DNA from: Bacillota bacterium
Lineage (GTDB): Bacteria > Bacillota > Clostridia > Acetivibrionales > DTU013
Assembly (NCBI GenBank): GCA_023411645.1
Contig: JAEYON010000115.1
Span: forward strand, 1 to 28,592
Direction of reading: 5' to 3'
Length of the DNA: 28,592 nucleotides
Part shown: positions 1 through 9,401 of the stretch, piece by piece
Numbering within the stretch: position 1 is the first letter of the stretch
Layout of the letters: every line of letters starts with the position of its first letter
Position numbers and translations under genes: made by a program
The notes under the pieces: generated by a model
What the model was told of the DNA's origin: nothing
What the model saw: only the letters and a program-made list of their open reading frames with translations
Databases searched by the model: none

Positions 1-3000
1 ACGCTGGAACGTGCTGCCGTATTCTCTTACCGCAAGAACAGGTTTTCCGTTTCTGAACACAACGGCTGTTCCCTGTTGCTTTCCCAACCTGACCGGCGAT
101 ACTGAAGAGAGGATATCCTTATAGGGATTGGCCGGATCGCAGCTGCATAGTGTGATATACTGTTCCTCGACGGAAGAGTTGTCATGCTGCCTGATCCTGC
201 TTATATGCATATCACAGGCAAATTGTATGCCAGAAAGACCTGAAACATAGAATCCCCTCTTGATACCGCTTGTAAACTCATTGTTTTTAAGCCAGGTATA
301 GATGTCAGCCCACCTGAAAGCTCCCTTTTCTGTGTTTACAATTTCCCTGGAAATGAGTCCGTACTTGTCCAGAAGATTCCAGATATAATCCTGCAAAGCT
401 TCTTCTATCCTGTCAGATGTGACTGCTGATGTACCGGTTATAACGTTCTCTGAATGAAGTGTTTTTATAGCATCGATACTATCGGGTGCACTAGAACAGC
501 TGGACGTATTGAAAGCATCAGATGTATCGACAAATGATGTACTGTACCATCTTCCCATATTTGGAGTTGTGTTGTATTTCAGCCATGGCGAATTCTTTCT
601 TTCTGTGTCCATATAATACCGTGCGACGCAGAAAGAATCATTTGCAACAACACCGCGCCACACAAGCCCTTCAAGCTTTGCCAGCAGTTCTGCAGGAGAA
701 AGTCTCACCCGCTTTGACAGATCCGTTAAAAACATGGCGCCGCTGTCGTTCAATATATTAAGTATCTTCTTTTCAATTTCATCAGCGGTAAATTCTTGTA
801 CTATTTGCTTGTTTTCAGACACATACCCATCGTCTAACAGTTTAGACCTTTTACCTGCGAGTTCCTGCCGAATGTGACTTCTCAACGTTAGTTCCTGCTG
901 CTGACTGTCCTCTTCCTCCCTTATCAGAAAAAATGCAGCCTCTCGGGTGTTCTTGTTGGTTCTGCCGCGCCATTGCAGTATCCCCGTGGCACATAGGTAA
1001 TCAAGCATTTTAGGATCATACTTCTCTATTCTGGAAGGGAATATAAAATCCTCCCACCATGCCACAGGCATATATTGGCCTTGTTGATGTTTGACCACTT
1101 CTGTCAGATGCTCATCCTGCGGAAGAATGTGTGTATGAAGCAAATTCTTTTCAAAAAGATATCTGCAATAAACCTCCGGCTCCTTAGGCCTGATGTCGCT
1201 TCTTGCCATTAGGACTGTTTTCTGTTTAATCCGTTCATAGATCTTACAATGGCAGTAGATAGTTTCTTCCTGCAAAGGAGCTTCCTTTATCCTGTAAACC
1301 TCTCCTGAAGCAACTAGCTTATCGAGAGCTTGCTGCATCAGTCCTTCTTTCATAGTATATTTATCTGACAACTCTCCTAAAGAAAAGGGCCCGCGCATCA
1401 TAACCGCTCTTCTTATCAGTCTTACGGCAGCATCAACGGCACCCGGTGACAGATCGAAAATATAACTGCTCAATAGGTCGGCTGCCCTAGCCTCTTTCTC
1501 TTCTCCGGGCTTTCCAGCAAATAAAATGGTGTTCTCCGGATCCTCCCCTGCAACTATTCGGTATAGAGGGTAATCCTCCGAAGCGACCCAGTAAAGCTCA
1601 TCCTCCCTGTTCACCCGCGTCCGAATGATTCTTCTCTGGTCTTCCAGCAACGCCAGCATATCACTAATAGTCTGCGCATCGGCACCGGTAAACCGCTTGG
1701 TTGAATAAGGCTCTGCCTTTAATTCACCGAAGGAGTAGAGATAATAGTATAACTCATCTGCATTCATAAATGTTCTGTTAAATCTGTACTCTTTAAGCTC
1801 CTCTTCAACAGCAGCAATGGCTCTTGGATCCAACAGGTCATATTCGCCATTTACTCCCGCAGCCATCCTGATAAAGTCTCTGTCATTGACCAGCAACTGA
1901 TTCCTGCGCTCTGCAACCGGTAGGTCATAGATATACTGGTATATCTGCCAGAAGTTGAATATCAGCTCCGTCGTAAAAGGTGAAGGCTTTTCTGTATAGA
2001 CATCCAGCACTCGGATCTTCCCTGCTGCGATTTGTTCTATGACCTCATAAAGGCTACTGATATCAAAGAAATCATTCATGCATTCCCGGTATGTTTCCAC
2101 TACAGTAGGGTGATCTGGCTCCTTGAGCACAGCTTCTGCCGTTTCTGCACACCTGAGCCGCTGTACCCATATCGGCGTCCTTTTTCCAAAGCCGTTCATA
2201 TCAACGAGAAGCGACCGCATAAGATTGTATCTGAAATTGACATTAAACAGAAATGCATCAGGAAGCATCTCGAAAATTTCATCCTTTAAAACCTCCAGGT
2301 CAAGGAGTGAAAACAGATTGGACAGCTTGCCCGTATACCCGAATATGTGAAGGAGTATTCCATTGTCATTAAAGACATATTCCATCCTGCAGTTCAGGAG
2401 CCTTGACAGCTTTGCCTGCAGGATCACCGCCAGAGGAGCATGGATTCGTCCGCCAAAGGGAGAATGAATAATGATTCTCCTATCACCGATCTCATCGCTG
2501 AAATGCTCACAGACTATTCTATTAGAGCACGGCAAGCATCCTGTCGAAGCAAGCTGGTCTGCGATATAGGTCCTGAGGTTCTCGGCCGCAGTTCTGTCCA
2601 TTCCGCACTCTCTGTGCACAAATTCAAAAAAATCATCCTGATCAATTTTCTTTTCAAGCAACTGAATAAATTGTCCAAGCTTCCTGCCGGTCTGTATGTT
2701 CCTGAGAACCCTATCGCCTATCCAGAACGGAATTTTTGCCCCGGATGCATTAGAGGGGCTGACGATTACTCTATCCCTCTCGATCTTATCCAAACGCCAG
2801 ACAGAGCTTCCAAGATAAAATCTGTCGCCTAATCTACTTTCGAACACAAACTCTTCCTGAAGCTCACCAAGCTTCATTCCGGTATCACTTAGGTATACCG
2901 AATAATTGCCCTTGACAGGAATCGTACCGCCATTCATCAGACACATTCTTCTTCCTAGGGGGTTGCCCCTGATCTTTCCATTGGAACGGTCATAATAAAT

Positions 3001-4545
3001 CCTTGGCTTAACGGAACCGGGCGAGCTGTCGGGAGAGGGATTCGCCAGCATCAGGAGCACATCTTCAAACTGCTTTTCCGGTAGATCTCTGTATGGATAG
3101 GACTTTCGTATCATCGAATAGATCTCCGCTGCATCCTGCTCCCCTTCACACGCAATTGAGACGATTTGTTGTGCCAGAATATCAAGACAATTGCGAGGGA
3201 CAGAGATATCTTCTATATCATATTTTCTAGCCTGATAAGAAATAAAAGCGGAATCCAGAAGATCCCCTCTTGTCTTTGGAATAATGACCCCTTTGCTTAC
3301 GGCATCTAGCTTGTGCCCAGAACGGCCAATTCTTTGCAGGACCTGAGAAGCTGTTCCGGGTGAACTGACCTGGACAACCAGATCGATGCTCCCGATATCA
3401 ATACCCAGTTCAAGGGATGAAGTAGCCACCAGACAGGTGATCTCTCCGTCCTTCAATTGACGTTCCAGCTCCTGGCGCAGCTCTTTTGAGACAGAGCCAT
3501 GATGTGTTTTGACGAAGGATTCCCCGGCCAGCACATTCAGCCCGGAAGCCACCATCTCGGCAACCTTTCTATTATTTACAAAAATCAAAGTTGATCTGTG
3601 TGCTTTGACTAATGCCAGCAATTCTGCATAAATGGCAGGCCACACAGTGTTTTCGGGCAGTACTTTAAAATCCTTGACCGGCAAACTGACTGTTAAGTCG
3701 ATAGATTTTCTTTGATCGCAATTTATTATGGTGACTTGTCTGCTTCTCTCCAATTCGGACGATATTACTGCAACAGCCTGATCTGCTTCATACGTCATCG
3801 CTCCTGAGGTCTGATTCACTTCGAGCGACATCGATGTTGAAATCCGATTTCCAGCTGACGACTTCGCTTCTGCTGTCCTGTTTCCTGCCAGGAAGCGCGC
3901 AGCCTCTTCAAGAGGATGAATCGTAGCAGTAAGACCAATTCGTTTCAACGGTTTTTCAGCCAATCGTTCAAGCCGCTCCATTGTAACTGCCAGGTGAACT
4001 CCGCGTTTATTAGCACAAACAGAATGAATCTCATCCACGATAAGATATTCCACAGTGGAAAACAGCTTTCGGTATGATTCAGATGTAAGCATGATAAAAA
4101 GGGATTCCGGTGTAGTAATCAAAATATCCGGCGGATATTTCTGCATCCTTGTTCGTTCCTTCTGAGGGGTATCGCCTGTACGTATGCCGACCTCTACCTC
4201 CGGAAGCTCAATTCCTGAACGCTTTGCACGCTGTATAATCCCTTTAATAGGAAGCTCAAGATTTCTGTAGATATCATTATTAAGCGCTTTGAGCGGTGAT
4301 ATGTAAACAATTTTAATGCCGGTATTTTTAATGCCCGGTGTTTTATTAGTGTAGATCTGATCAAGACATTTCAGGAAAGCTGCAAATGTCTTTCCTGAAC
4401 CTGTAGGCGCACAGATAAGCACGTTGCAGCCCGAGGCAATCTCAGGCCAACCCCTTTTCTGGGGCTCACTGGGAATCCCAATATTTTCGGTGAACCAGTC
4501 CCTTACAACAGGACTGAAACTATTGAGGCAATCACAACCGTCCAT
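1..4545 (-). CDS. lhr: Lhr-type large ATP-dependent helicase (3' end outside window)
   Basis: The reading frame is open from an ATG at 4545 to the left edge (1515 codons, no stop), so the C-terminus is missing. Near the N-terminus are helicase superfamily 2 motifs: Walker A APTGSGKT (about residues 46-53), a DEIH box (171-174), LTATIHP as motif III, and QRIGRSGH (404-411) as motif VI. The Lhr-type accessory region follows, for example VWRLDKIERD and KIPFWIGD around residues 580-615. Length and layout match the long Lhr class (Escherichia coli Lhr is about 1538 residues), with helicase core plus a large C-terminal region. Lhr proteins are 3'-5' DNA translocases linked to DNA repair. A GGGG about 7 bases before the ATG is a modest ribosome binding site. 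An ATG 7 bases upstream is out of frame and stops after six codons. The gene lies 218 bases after ftsY and has its own promoter with a LexA box, so SOS control is likely. Confidence 0.93.
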   Translation of the reverse strand, partial: MDGCDCLNSFSPVVRDWFTENIGIPSEPQKRGWPEIASGCNVLICAPTGSGKTFAAFLKCLDQIYTNKTPGIKNTGIKIVYISPLKALNNDIYRNLELPIKGIIQRAKRSGIELPEVEVGIRTGDTPQKERTRMQKYPPDILITTPESLFIMLTSESYRKLFSTVEYLIVDEIHSVCANKRGVHLAVTMERLERLAEKPLKRIGLTATIHPLEEAARFLAGNRTAEAKSSAGNRISTSMSLEVNQTSGAMTYEADQAVAVISSELERSRQVTIINCDQRKSIDLTVSLPVKDFKVLPENTVWPAIYAELLALVKAHRSTLIFVNNRKVAEMVASGLNVLAGESFVKTHHGSVSKELRQELERQLKDGEITCLVATSSLELGIDIGSIDLVVQVSSPGTASQVLQRIGRSGHKLDAVSKGVIIPKTRGDLLDSAFISYQARKYDIEDISVPRNCLDILAQQIVSIACEGEQDAAEIYSMIRKSYPYRDLPEKQFEDVLLMLANPSPDSSPGSVKPRIYYDRSNGKIRGNPLGRRMCLMNGGTIPVKGNYSVYLSDTGMKLGELQEEFVFESRLGDRFYLGSSVWRLDKIERDRVIVSPSNASGAKIPFWIGDRVLRNIQTGRKLGQFIQLLEKKIDQDDFFEFVHRECGMDRTAAENLRTYIADQLASTGCLPCSNRIVCEHFSDEIGDRRIIIHSPFGGRIHAPLAVILQAKLSRLLNCRMEYVFNDNGILLHIFGYTGKLSNLFSLLDLEVLKDEIFEMLPDAFLFNVNFRYNLMRSLLVDMNGFGKRTPIWVQRLRCAETAEAVLKEPDHPTVVETYRECMNDFFDISSLYEVIEQIAAGKIRVLDVYTEKPSPFTTELIFNFWQIYQYIYDLPVAERRNQLLVNDRDFIRMAAGVNGEYDLLDPRAIAAVEEELKEYRFNRTFMNADELYYYLYSFGELKAEPYSTKRFTGADAQTISDMLALLEDQRRIIRTRVNREDELYWVASEDYPLYRIVAGEDPENTILFAGKPGEEKEARAADLLSSYIFDLSPGAVDAAVRLIRRAVMMRGPFSLGELSDKYTMKEGLMQQALDKLVASGEVYRIKEAPLQEETIYCHCKIYERIKQKTVLMARSDIRPKEPEVYCRYLFEKNLLHTHILPQDEHLTEVVKHQQGQYMPVAWWEDFIFPSRIEKYDPKMLDYLCATGILQWRGRTNKNTREAAFFLIREEEDSQQQELTLRSHIRQELAGKRSKLLDDGYVSENKQIVQEFTADEIEKKILNILNDSGAMFLTDLSKRVRLSPAELLAKLEGLVWRGVVANDSFCVARYYMDTERKNSPWLKYNTTPNMGRWYSTSFVDTSDAFNTSSCSSAPDSIDAIKTLHSENVITGTSAVTSDRIEEALQDYIWNLLDKYGLISREIVNTEKGAFRWADIYTWLKNNEFTSGIKRGFYVSGLSGIQFACDMHISRIRQHDNSSVEEQYITLCSCDPANPYKDILSSVSPVRLGKQQGTAVVFRNGKPVLAVREYGSTFQR

Positions 4546-4577
4546 CTGTCATCCCCATTAATTTGTTAACTGTATAC

Positions 4578-4606
4578 ATGTTATCAAACATATGTTCGCT
4601 TGTCAA
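4578..4606 (-). promoter_or_regulatory. Sigma-A-like promoter of lhr
   Basis: Read on the minus strand, TTGACA (4601-4606) is a perfect -35. After a 17-base spacer comes TAACAT (4578-4583), a 4-of-6 match to the -10 consensus. The ATG of lhr is 33 bases downstream of the -10. The LexA box fills most of the spacer. This suggests lhr is transcribed separately from ftsY, although read-through from ftsY is possible because no convincing terminator lies between them. Confidence 0.7.
4585..4598 (-). promoter_or_regulatory. LexA (SOS) box in the lhr promoter
   Basis: The minus strand reads CGAACATATGTTTG, which fits every position of the Bacillus subtilis-type LexA/DinR consensus CGAACRNRYGTTYG as I recall it. 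It lies between the -35 and -10 of the lhr promoter, where bound LexA would block RNA polymerase. The match and position are seen directly; repression by LexA is inferred. Confidence 0.75.
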
Positions 4607-4763
4607 GAACAATACAAGCAGATCAGAAAAGCATCGATTCAGGGTTACTGCTCAATACTTTCCGCTGCATTTTTTCGAGTTTCGACTTGCGCGAGCGGAA
4701 CTATATATCTCTAGCAAATGAAGCTCTTGTTTCCGCTATTGTATAATAGCTTTTAATAGTGAG

Positions 4764-5672
4764 TCACGAAAATAACGCCTCAACAAACTCTCTTGCGTTG
4801 AACAGCTGCAGATCATCGATCTGTTCTCCGACGCCGACCAGCTTCACAGGCACGTCCAGTTCAGACTTGATTGCAATGATTATGCCGCCTTTCGCAGTGC
4901 CGTCCAGCTTTGTCAGCACGATTCCCGAAATATCAGTAACCTCACTAAAGGTCTTTGCCTGAGACACAGCATTCTGTCCGGTGGTTGCATCAAGCACCAA
5001 TAGATTTTCGCGTTTGGCATTCGGCATCTCCCGGTCAATTATGCGGGAAACCTTTCTCAGCTCTTCCATCAGGTTCTTCTTTGTATGAAGGCGGCCTGCT
5101 GTGTCGCATATCAATACGTCGGCTTTCCTGGCTCTTGCCGCTGCAATGGCGTCATAAATAACTGCTGCGGGATCCGAACCTTCATCCTGTTTGATCAGTT
5201 CAACACCGACCCTGTCGGCCCAAATCTGCAGCTGATCTATAGCTGCAGCTCTGAATGTGTCGGCTGCGGCCATAATGACCTTTTTTCCGCTCTTTTTTAA
5301 CTGATTGGCAATCTTTCCGATGGAGGTTGTCTTGCCCACCCCGTTAACGCCTATAACAACGATCACAGCAGGCGCGGGCTCTATATCCAGCCTCTGTGTT
5401 TCTTCTCCCAGAATTTCGATTAACGTATCCTTAATAATATCTTTAATTTTCAGCGGATCGGTTATTTTTCCTTCCTTCACTTTTTTCCTTGTGCTATCCA
5501 TTATCCGAAGTGAGGTTTCAATCCCTAAATCTGCTGTGATTAGTACCTCCTCAAGCTCGTCAAAAAGATCGTCGTCTACTTTCCCAAAAGAGACGAGCAC
5601 TTGATCAATTTTTTCAGTAATCCCTTTTCGTGTTTTTGAAAGTCCTTCTTTAAGTTTATCAAAAAAACCCAT
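4764..5672 (-). CDS. ftsY: Signal recognition particle receptor FtsY
   Basis: This 302-residue SRP-family GTPase is the membrane-associated receptor that docks SRP-ribosome complexes at the Sec translocon. The N-terminal four-helix (N) domain covers about residues 1-95. The G domain shows GVNGVGKTT (108-116), DTAGR (190-194) and TKLD (254-257), followed by GTAKGG. The protein begins directly with the short MGFFDKLKEGL helix and lacks the long acidic A domain of Escherichia coli FtsY, which is usual for Gram-positive bacteria. It starts one base after the smc stop codon, with its ribosome binding site inside the end of smc, so the two are probably translationally coupled. The smc-ftsY order is classic for Firmicutes. 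Confidence 0.97.
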   Translation of the reverse strand: MGFFDKLKEGLSKTRKGITEKIDQVLVSFGKVDDDLFDELEEVLITADLGIETSLRIMDSTRKKVKEGKITDPLKIKDIIKDTLIEILGEETQRLDIEPAPAVIVVIGVNGVGKTTSIGKIANQLKKSGKKVIMAAADTFRAAAIDQLQIWADRVGVELIKQDEGSDPAAVIYDAIAAARARKADVLICDTAGRLHTKKNLMEELRKVSRIIDREMPNAKRENLLVLDATTGQNAVSQAKTFSEVTDISGIVLTKLDGTAKGGIIIAIKSELDVPVKLVGVGEQIDDLQLFNAREFVEALFS

Positions 5673-5673
5673 A

Positions 5674-8600
5674 TTAGCTCACCTTTTCTCCCATTTTCAT
5701 CGATACAATCTTTGATATGCCATGCTCCTGCATCGTGACTCCATACAGCATATCGGAGCCCTCCATGGTACCCTTTCTGTGCGTGACCATGATAAACTGC
5801 GTCTGAGCGGAATAACTCCTGAGATACTCAACAAACCTGTATACATTAGCCTCGTCCAGTGCCGCCTCTATTTCGTCCAGAATGCAGAATGGCGTTGGTT
5901 TGAGCCGCAGTATGGAAAATAGAAGCGCGATTGCCGTAAACGCCCGTTCGCCGCCGGAGAGCAGCATCATATTCTGCAGCTTCTTTCCCGGAGGCTGAGC
6001 TTCTATCTCTATACCGCTCTCGAGAATATTATCATTATCCACTAGGATCAATCCGGCCCTACCTCCGTTAAAGAGTTCCCTGAATACGATATTGAAATTT
6101 TCATTGATCAGCTTGAACTGCTCAAGAAACTGCTTTTTCATTATAGAGGTCATCTCGTAAATAACCCTCAGCAGCTTTTCTCTTGCCTGCTCCATGTCAT
6201 TTCTCTGACTGCTCATAAATTCAAAACGTTCCTTCGTCTTGACATACTCCTCGATGGACGCAACATTTACAGGGCCCAGCTCTTTAATGGAATTTCGCAG
6301 TTCATTGATCTTCTTCTGAGCCTGGGTCAGGCTGCCAATGTCCTTCCTGAGCTGTGCCGCGGCGGAATATGTAAGCTCATATTCATTCCACATCCGATCC
6401 TGCTGAGCCTCCATCTCAGTCTCTATCTTTGCCTTCTTAACCTCGATCCTGGAATACTCCTCCTGGAGGAGCAGAATGGTTTTATTGGCGTCATTGATTT
6501 TGTTGACGATATCATAAAGATCCTCCTCCATGATCCTTCGTTCCTCCGCCAGCCTGTCCAGTTCAAAGGTTTTGCCTGACTTTTCCTCATTATGCCTTCG
6601 AATCCGCTCGTTCAGGCCCTTGTTCAGTTCCAGCAGGTTGCCGATCTCGCCGAGAGCCTTATTCTTTTCGCTCTCCCTCCTGTTGATACTCTTTGTAATC
6701 GCATCTTTCTCAGCAGTAAGTCTGTCGGAATTCTCCTTAACGCTGTCAATACTCTCTCTAATGGAATTGACGGAGATTTTGAAATCGGTAATATCCGCAT
6801 GCAGTGCATCCCGGACCGTCTGGTCCTCCTTGTGCTTTTCCTGATGCTCCGCAACAATCTTCTTGGCCTCACTGATCTCAAGCTCAATGGAATCAAGCTC
6901 CTGTTGGTATTTGTTCATCTCGAGCTCAATATCGCTTATCTGCCTTTCCAACTGCTCCTTTTCCTGCTTGAGCATTTCGATTCTGGCAGAAATCCTCTTC
7001 ATATTTTCATCCACCTGCGCAAGATGGCTCTCATCCCTTATTTTAACCAACTCATTGTTCTTCATATCACCTTCGGTGGTTGAAATCTCTTTATTAAGCT
7101 GTACAATATCTTCCGTCAGCAGTTTGATGTCATTTTCCAGCTGCTTCTCCGTACCCCTCAACGATTTGAGCTCTGCATCAAGTTCGCTGATTTCCCTGCT
7201 CCGGCTTAAAATGCCGGCACCTCTGTTCTCAACACTGCCGCCGGACATGGAGCCTCCCGTGCTCAGCAAATCCCCTTCGAGCGTCACAATCCGAAATGAA
7301 TAGCCAAAGGTTCTTGCCATTTTTATCGCATTGTCAAGTGAATCCACAACGACAACCTTTCCCAAGAGGCTATCAATAATACCGTTATACTGCTGATCAA
7401 CTGTGACCAGGTCGCTTGCTATACCGCAAAAGCCTGTACTGCTTTTGATACGCTGCATTGTATTACCTTCAAAGGTTTTTCCTTTTACGGCGCTGATGGG
7501 CAAAAAAGTCGCACGCCCGAGCTTATTACTTTTCAAGTACTCGATCGCTCTTTTTGCATCCTCCTCCGTCTGAGTAACAATGTTTTGAAGTGAGCCTCCC
7601 AACGTGATCTCGATAGCCACCTCAAATTTCTTGTCTGTGTTGATCAGCTGTGCCAGCGCTCCGTGGATTCCCCTGCCAAAATCTGCTGATCCGCGGCACG
7701 CCTGAAGCACTTCACGTACGCTTCTGTTATATCCCTCCAGATTTTGTTCCATTTCTTTAAGCGTTCTGACTCTGGATATCTTATATTGAACATCAGATTT
7801 GAGCTTGTTCTCTTTTGTCCGGAGTTCTTCAAGCAGCTTGTCGGATTCGTTGCGTTCTCTGAGCAGGCCATCCAGTTTCTCTTTTTGCTTCCGGATTTCC
7901 TCTGACGCATGCCGGATACTTTCTGTAAGGTCTTCCTTCTTCATTCTTTCGCGGTCATTCTCAACGATTTGCTGATATACTTCGCTGTCGATACTTCTTT
8001 GCCGCTTTTGCATATTTTCAATATGAGTCCTTACATTTCCTATTTGCATTTTCTTATCGGACTGAATGTCCATTTTATCCATGATACCGGATTTTAGCAG
8101 TTCAATATTCCGTTCGTTTTCGTCCAGCGTTTTCAGGAGCTCCTCCATCTGCTTTTCATATTCGGAAAGCTTCTCACTGTAGGTCGTCAACTGCTTCTCC
8201 AGATACTTCAGCTTGTCCTGCTTACCGGCCTCTTCCTTATCCAGCCCTTCTATTTTCGCCTTCAATTCTGCATTTTCCGTATCAAGCCTTTCTACATTCT
8301 GCTGAAGATTTGCTATCTTCTCTTCATTTAGCTTGATATCGGAGGTGCAACGTTCAAGGATGGTATCCAGCTCATGGTACTTCTCCCTTGCTGCCTCAAG
8401 TCTCTCGTCGAAGGCCTTGAGCAGATCTGTCTTTTCCTTATTGGAGCCTGTGATCTCATTAAGCTTTATTGTTTGCTCATCTATATTATCCTTGACGGTT
8501 TTATACTGTTCTTCAAATTCCTTAAGCCTGGTATTGAACTTGTCCATGCTGTCAAGATATACATTGACATCAAGCTCTTTAAGGCTCTCTCTGAGATCCA

Positions 8601-9246
8601 GGTATCTTCTGGCGTTTTCAGACTGTTCCTTCAACGGTCCCAGCTGTGTTTCCAGCTCTATGATGATATCATTGATCCTCTCGACGTTCTGTCTGGTCAG
8701 CTCAAGCTTCTTTTCTGCTTCCTGCTTTCTGACCTTATACTTCATGATTCCGGAGGCTTCCTCAAATATGTGCCTCCTGTCCTCTGAACGGGAGCTGAGA
8801 ATCTCATCAACTCTTCCTTGCCCGATGACGGAATAGCCGTCCCTGCCGATACCTGTGTCAAGCAGCAGCTCTGTGATGTCCTTCAATCTGCAAGCAGTCT
8901 TATTGATCAGATATTCACTTTCACCCGAACGGAATACCCTGCGGGTAATGGTGACCTCGCCAAATGCTAATGGCAATGATGAATCGGAATTATCCAGCGT
9001 GATTGAGACCTCTGCAAAGCCCAGAGGCTTTCTGTGTTCTGTGCCCGCAAATATAATATCTTCCATTTTTGATCCGCGCAGTGTTTTAACACTTTGCTCC
9101 CCAAGTACCCAGCGGATGGCATCGGCAATGTTGCTTTTCCCACTTCCGTTCGGTCCGACAACGGCTGTGATGCCACCGTTGAAATCAAGACTGATTTTCT
9201 CGGCGAAGGACTTGAATCCTTGCATATCCAAACGTTTTAAATACAA
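5674..9246 (-). CDS. smc: Chromosome segregation protein SMC
   Basis: This 1190-residue SMC ATPase, with ScpA and ScpB partners, organises and segregates the chromosome. The head is split between the two ends: Walker A GPNGSGKS at 31-38 in the N-terminal half, and the LSGGE signature (1096-1100) and Walker B CILDEIEAALD (catalytic pair near D1124/E1125) in the C-terminal half. Long, highly charged coiled coils occupy about 170-500 and 670-1010, flanking a hinge around 510-660 (GIHGALAQLI and TLGGSLQNIV). The start codon is TTG: an in-frame TAA lies immediately upstream, and the resulting MYLKRLDMQGFKSFAE matches the normal family N-terminus. GGGGG lies about 9 bases upstream. A 155-base gap with a candidate promoter separates it from the radical SAM gene. 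Confidence 0.97.
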   Translation of the reverse strand: MYLKRLDMQGFKSFAEKISLDFNGGITAVVGPNGSGKSNIADAIRWVLGEQSVKTLRGSKMEDIIFAGTEHRKPLGFAEVSITLDNSDSSLPLAFGEVTITRRVFRSGESEYLINKTACRLKDITELLLDTGIGRDGYSVIGQGRVDEILSSRSEDRRHIFEEASGIMKYKVRKQEAEKKLELTRQNVERINDIIIELETQLGPLKEQSENARRYLDLRESLKELDVNVYLDSMDKFNTRLKEFEEQYKTVKDNIDEQTIKLNEITGSNKEKTDLLKAFDERLEAAREKYHELDTILERCTSDIKLNEEKIANLQQNVERLDTENAELKAKIEGLDKEEAGKQDKLKYLEKQLTTYSEKLSEYEKQMEELLKTLDENERNIELLKSGIMDKMDIQSDKKMQIGNVRTHIENMQKRQRSIDSEVYQQIVENDRERMKKEDLTESIRHASEEIRKQKEKLDGLLRERNESDKLLEELRTKENKLKSDVQYKISRVRTLKEMEQNLEGYNRSVREVLQACRGSADFGRGIHGALAQLINTDKKFEVAIEITLGGSLQNIVTQTEEDAKRAIEYLKSNKLGRATFLPISAVKGKTFEGNTMQRIKSSTGFCGIASDLVTVDQQYNGIIDSLLGKVVVVDSLDNAIKMARTFGYSFRIVTLEGDLLSTGGSMSGGSVENRGAGILSRSREISELDAELKSLRGTEKQLENDIKLLTEDIVQLNKEISTTEGDMKNNELVKIRDESHLAQVDENMKRISARIEMLKQEKEQLERQISDIELEMNKYQQELDSIELEISEAKKIVAEHQEKHKEDQTVRDALHADITDFKISVNSIRESIDSVKENSDRLTAEKDAITKSINRRESEKNKALGEIGNLLELNKGLNERIRRHNEEKSGKTFELDRLAEERRIMEEDLYDIVNKINDANKTILLLQEEYSRIEVKKAKIETEMEAQQDRMWNEYELTYSAAAQLRKDIGSLTQAQKKINELRNSIKELGPVNVASIEEYVKTKERFEFMSSQRNDMEQAREKLLRVIYEMTSIMKKQFLEQFKLINENFNIVFRELFNGGRAGLILVDNDNILESGIEIEAQPPGKKLQNMMLLSGGERAFTAIALLFSILRLKPTPFCILDEIEAALDEANVYRFVEYLRSYSAQTQFIMVTHRKGTMEGSDMLYGVTMQEHGISKIVSMKMGEKVS

Positions 9247-9268
9247 TTAGTAACCCCCGTTTGTCCAT

Positions 9269-9297
9269 ATTAAAGCATCGTAATTAATTACTTCCAA
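9269..9297 (-). promoter_or_regulatory. Candidate sigma-A promoter of smc-ftsY
   Basis: On the minus strand, TTGGAA (9292-9297, 4 of 6) and TTTAAT (9269-9274, 5 of 6) are separated by 17 bases, and the TTG start of smc follows 22 bases after the -10. This lies in the 155-base gap after the radical SAM gene. No clear terminator was seen in that gap, so co-transcription with rnc is also possible. Confidence 0.4.
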
Positions 9298-9401
9298 AGT
9301 GCAACTTCATTTTAACATAACTGGAGACAGATTCAATATTATTTCTTGCTGCAGAGTTGCTTATTCCAAACATGACTTCCACAAGCAACCCTGCCGCTGA
9401 C

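Noticed and set aside
2032..2832. Plus-strand open frames of 75-130 codons opposite lhr
   Set aside because: They lie wholly inside the intact minus-strand helicase frame, lack good ribosome binding sites and resemble no protein; they are shadows.
4651..4740. Three copies of TTCCGCT/AGCGGAA in the region upstream of lhr
   Set aside because: The copies are 7 bases or shorter, irregularly spaced and in mixed orientation; this can occur by chance and no regulator is recognised.
4735..4754. GCTATT-GTAT-AATAGC hairpin followed by TTTT on the plus strand, near the ftsY stop
   Set aside because: The stem is short and AT-rich, the T-run faces the strand with no gene upstream, and on the minus strand there is no T-tract, so it is not a credible ftsY terminator.
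4764..5672. FtsY without the acidic N-terminal domain as a truncation
   Set aside because: The short form with full N and G domains is normal for Firmicutes.
6530..8836. Long plus-strand open frames (up to 167 codons) opposite smc
   Set aside because: Their low-complexity Ser/Leu-rich translations mirror the coiled-coil codon bias of smc on the other strand.
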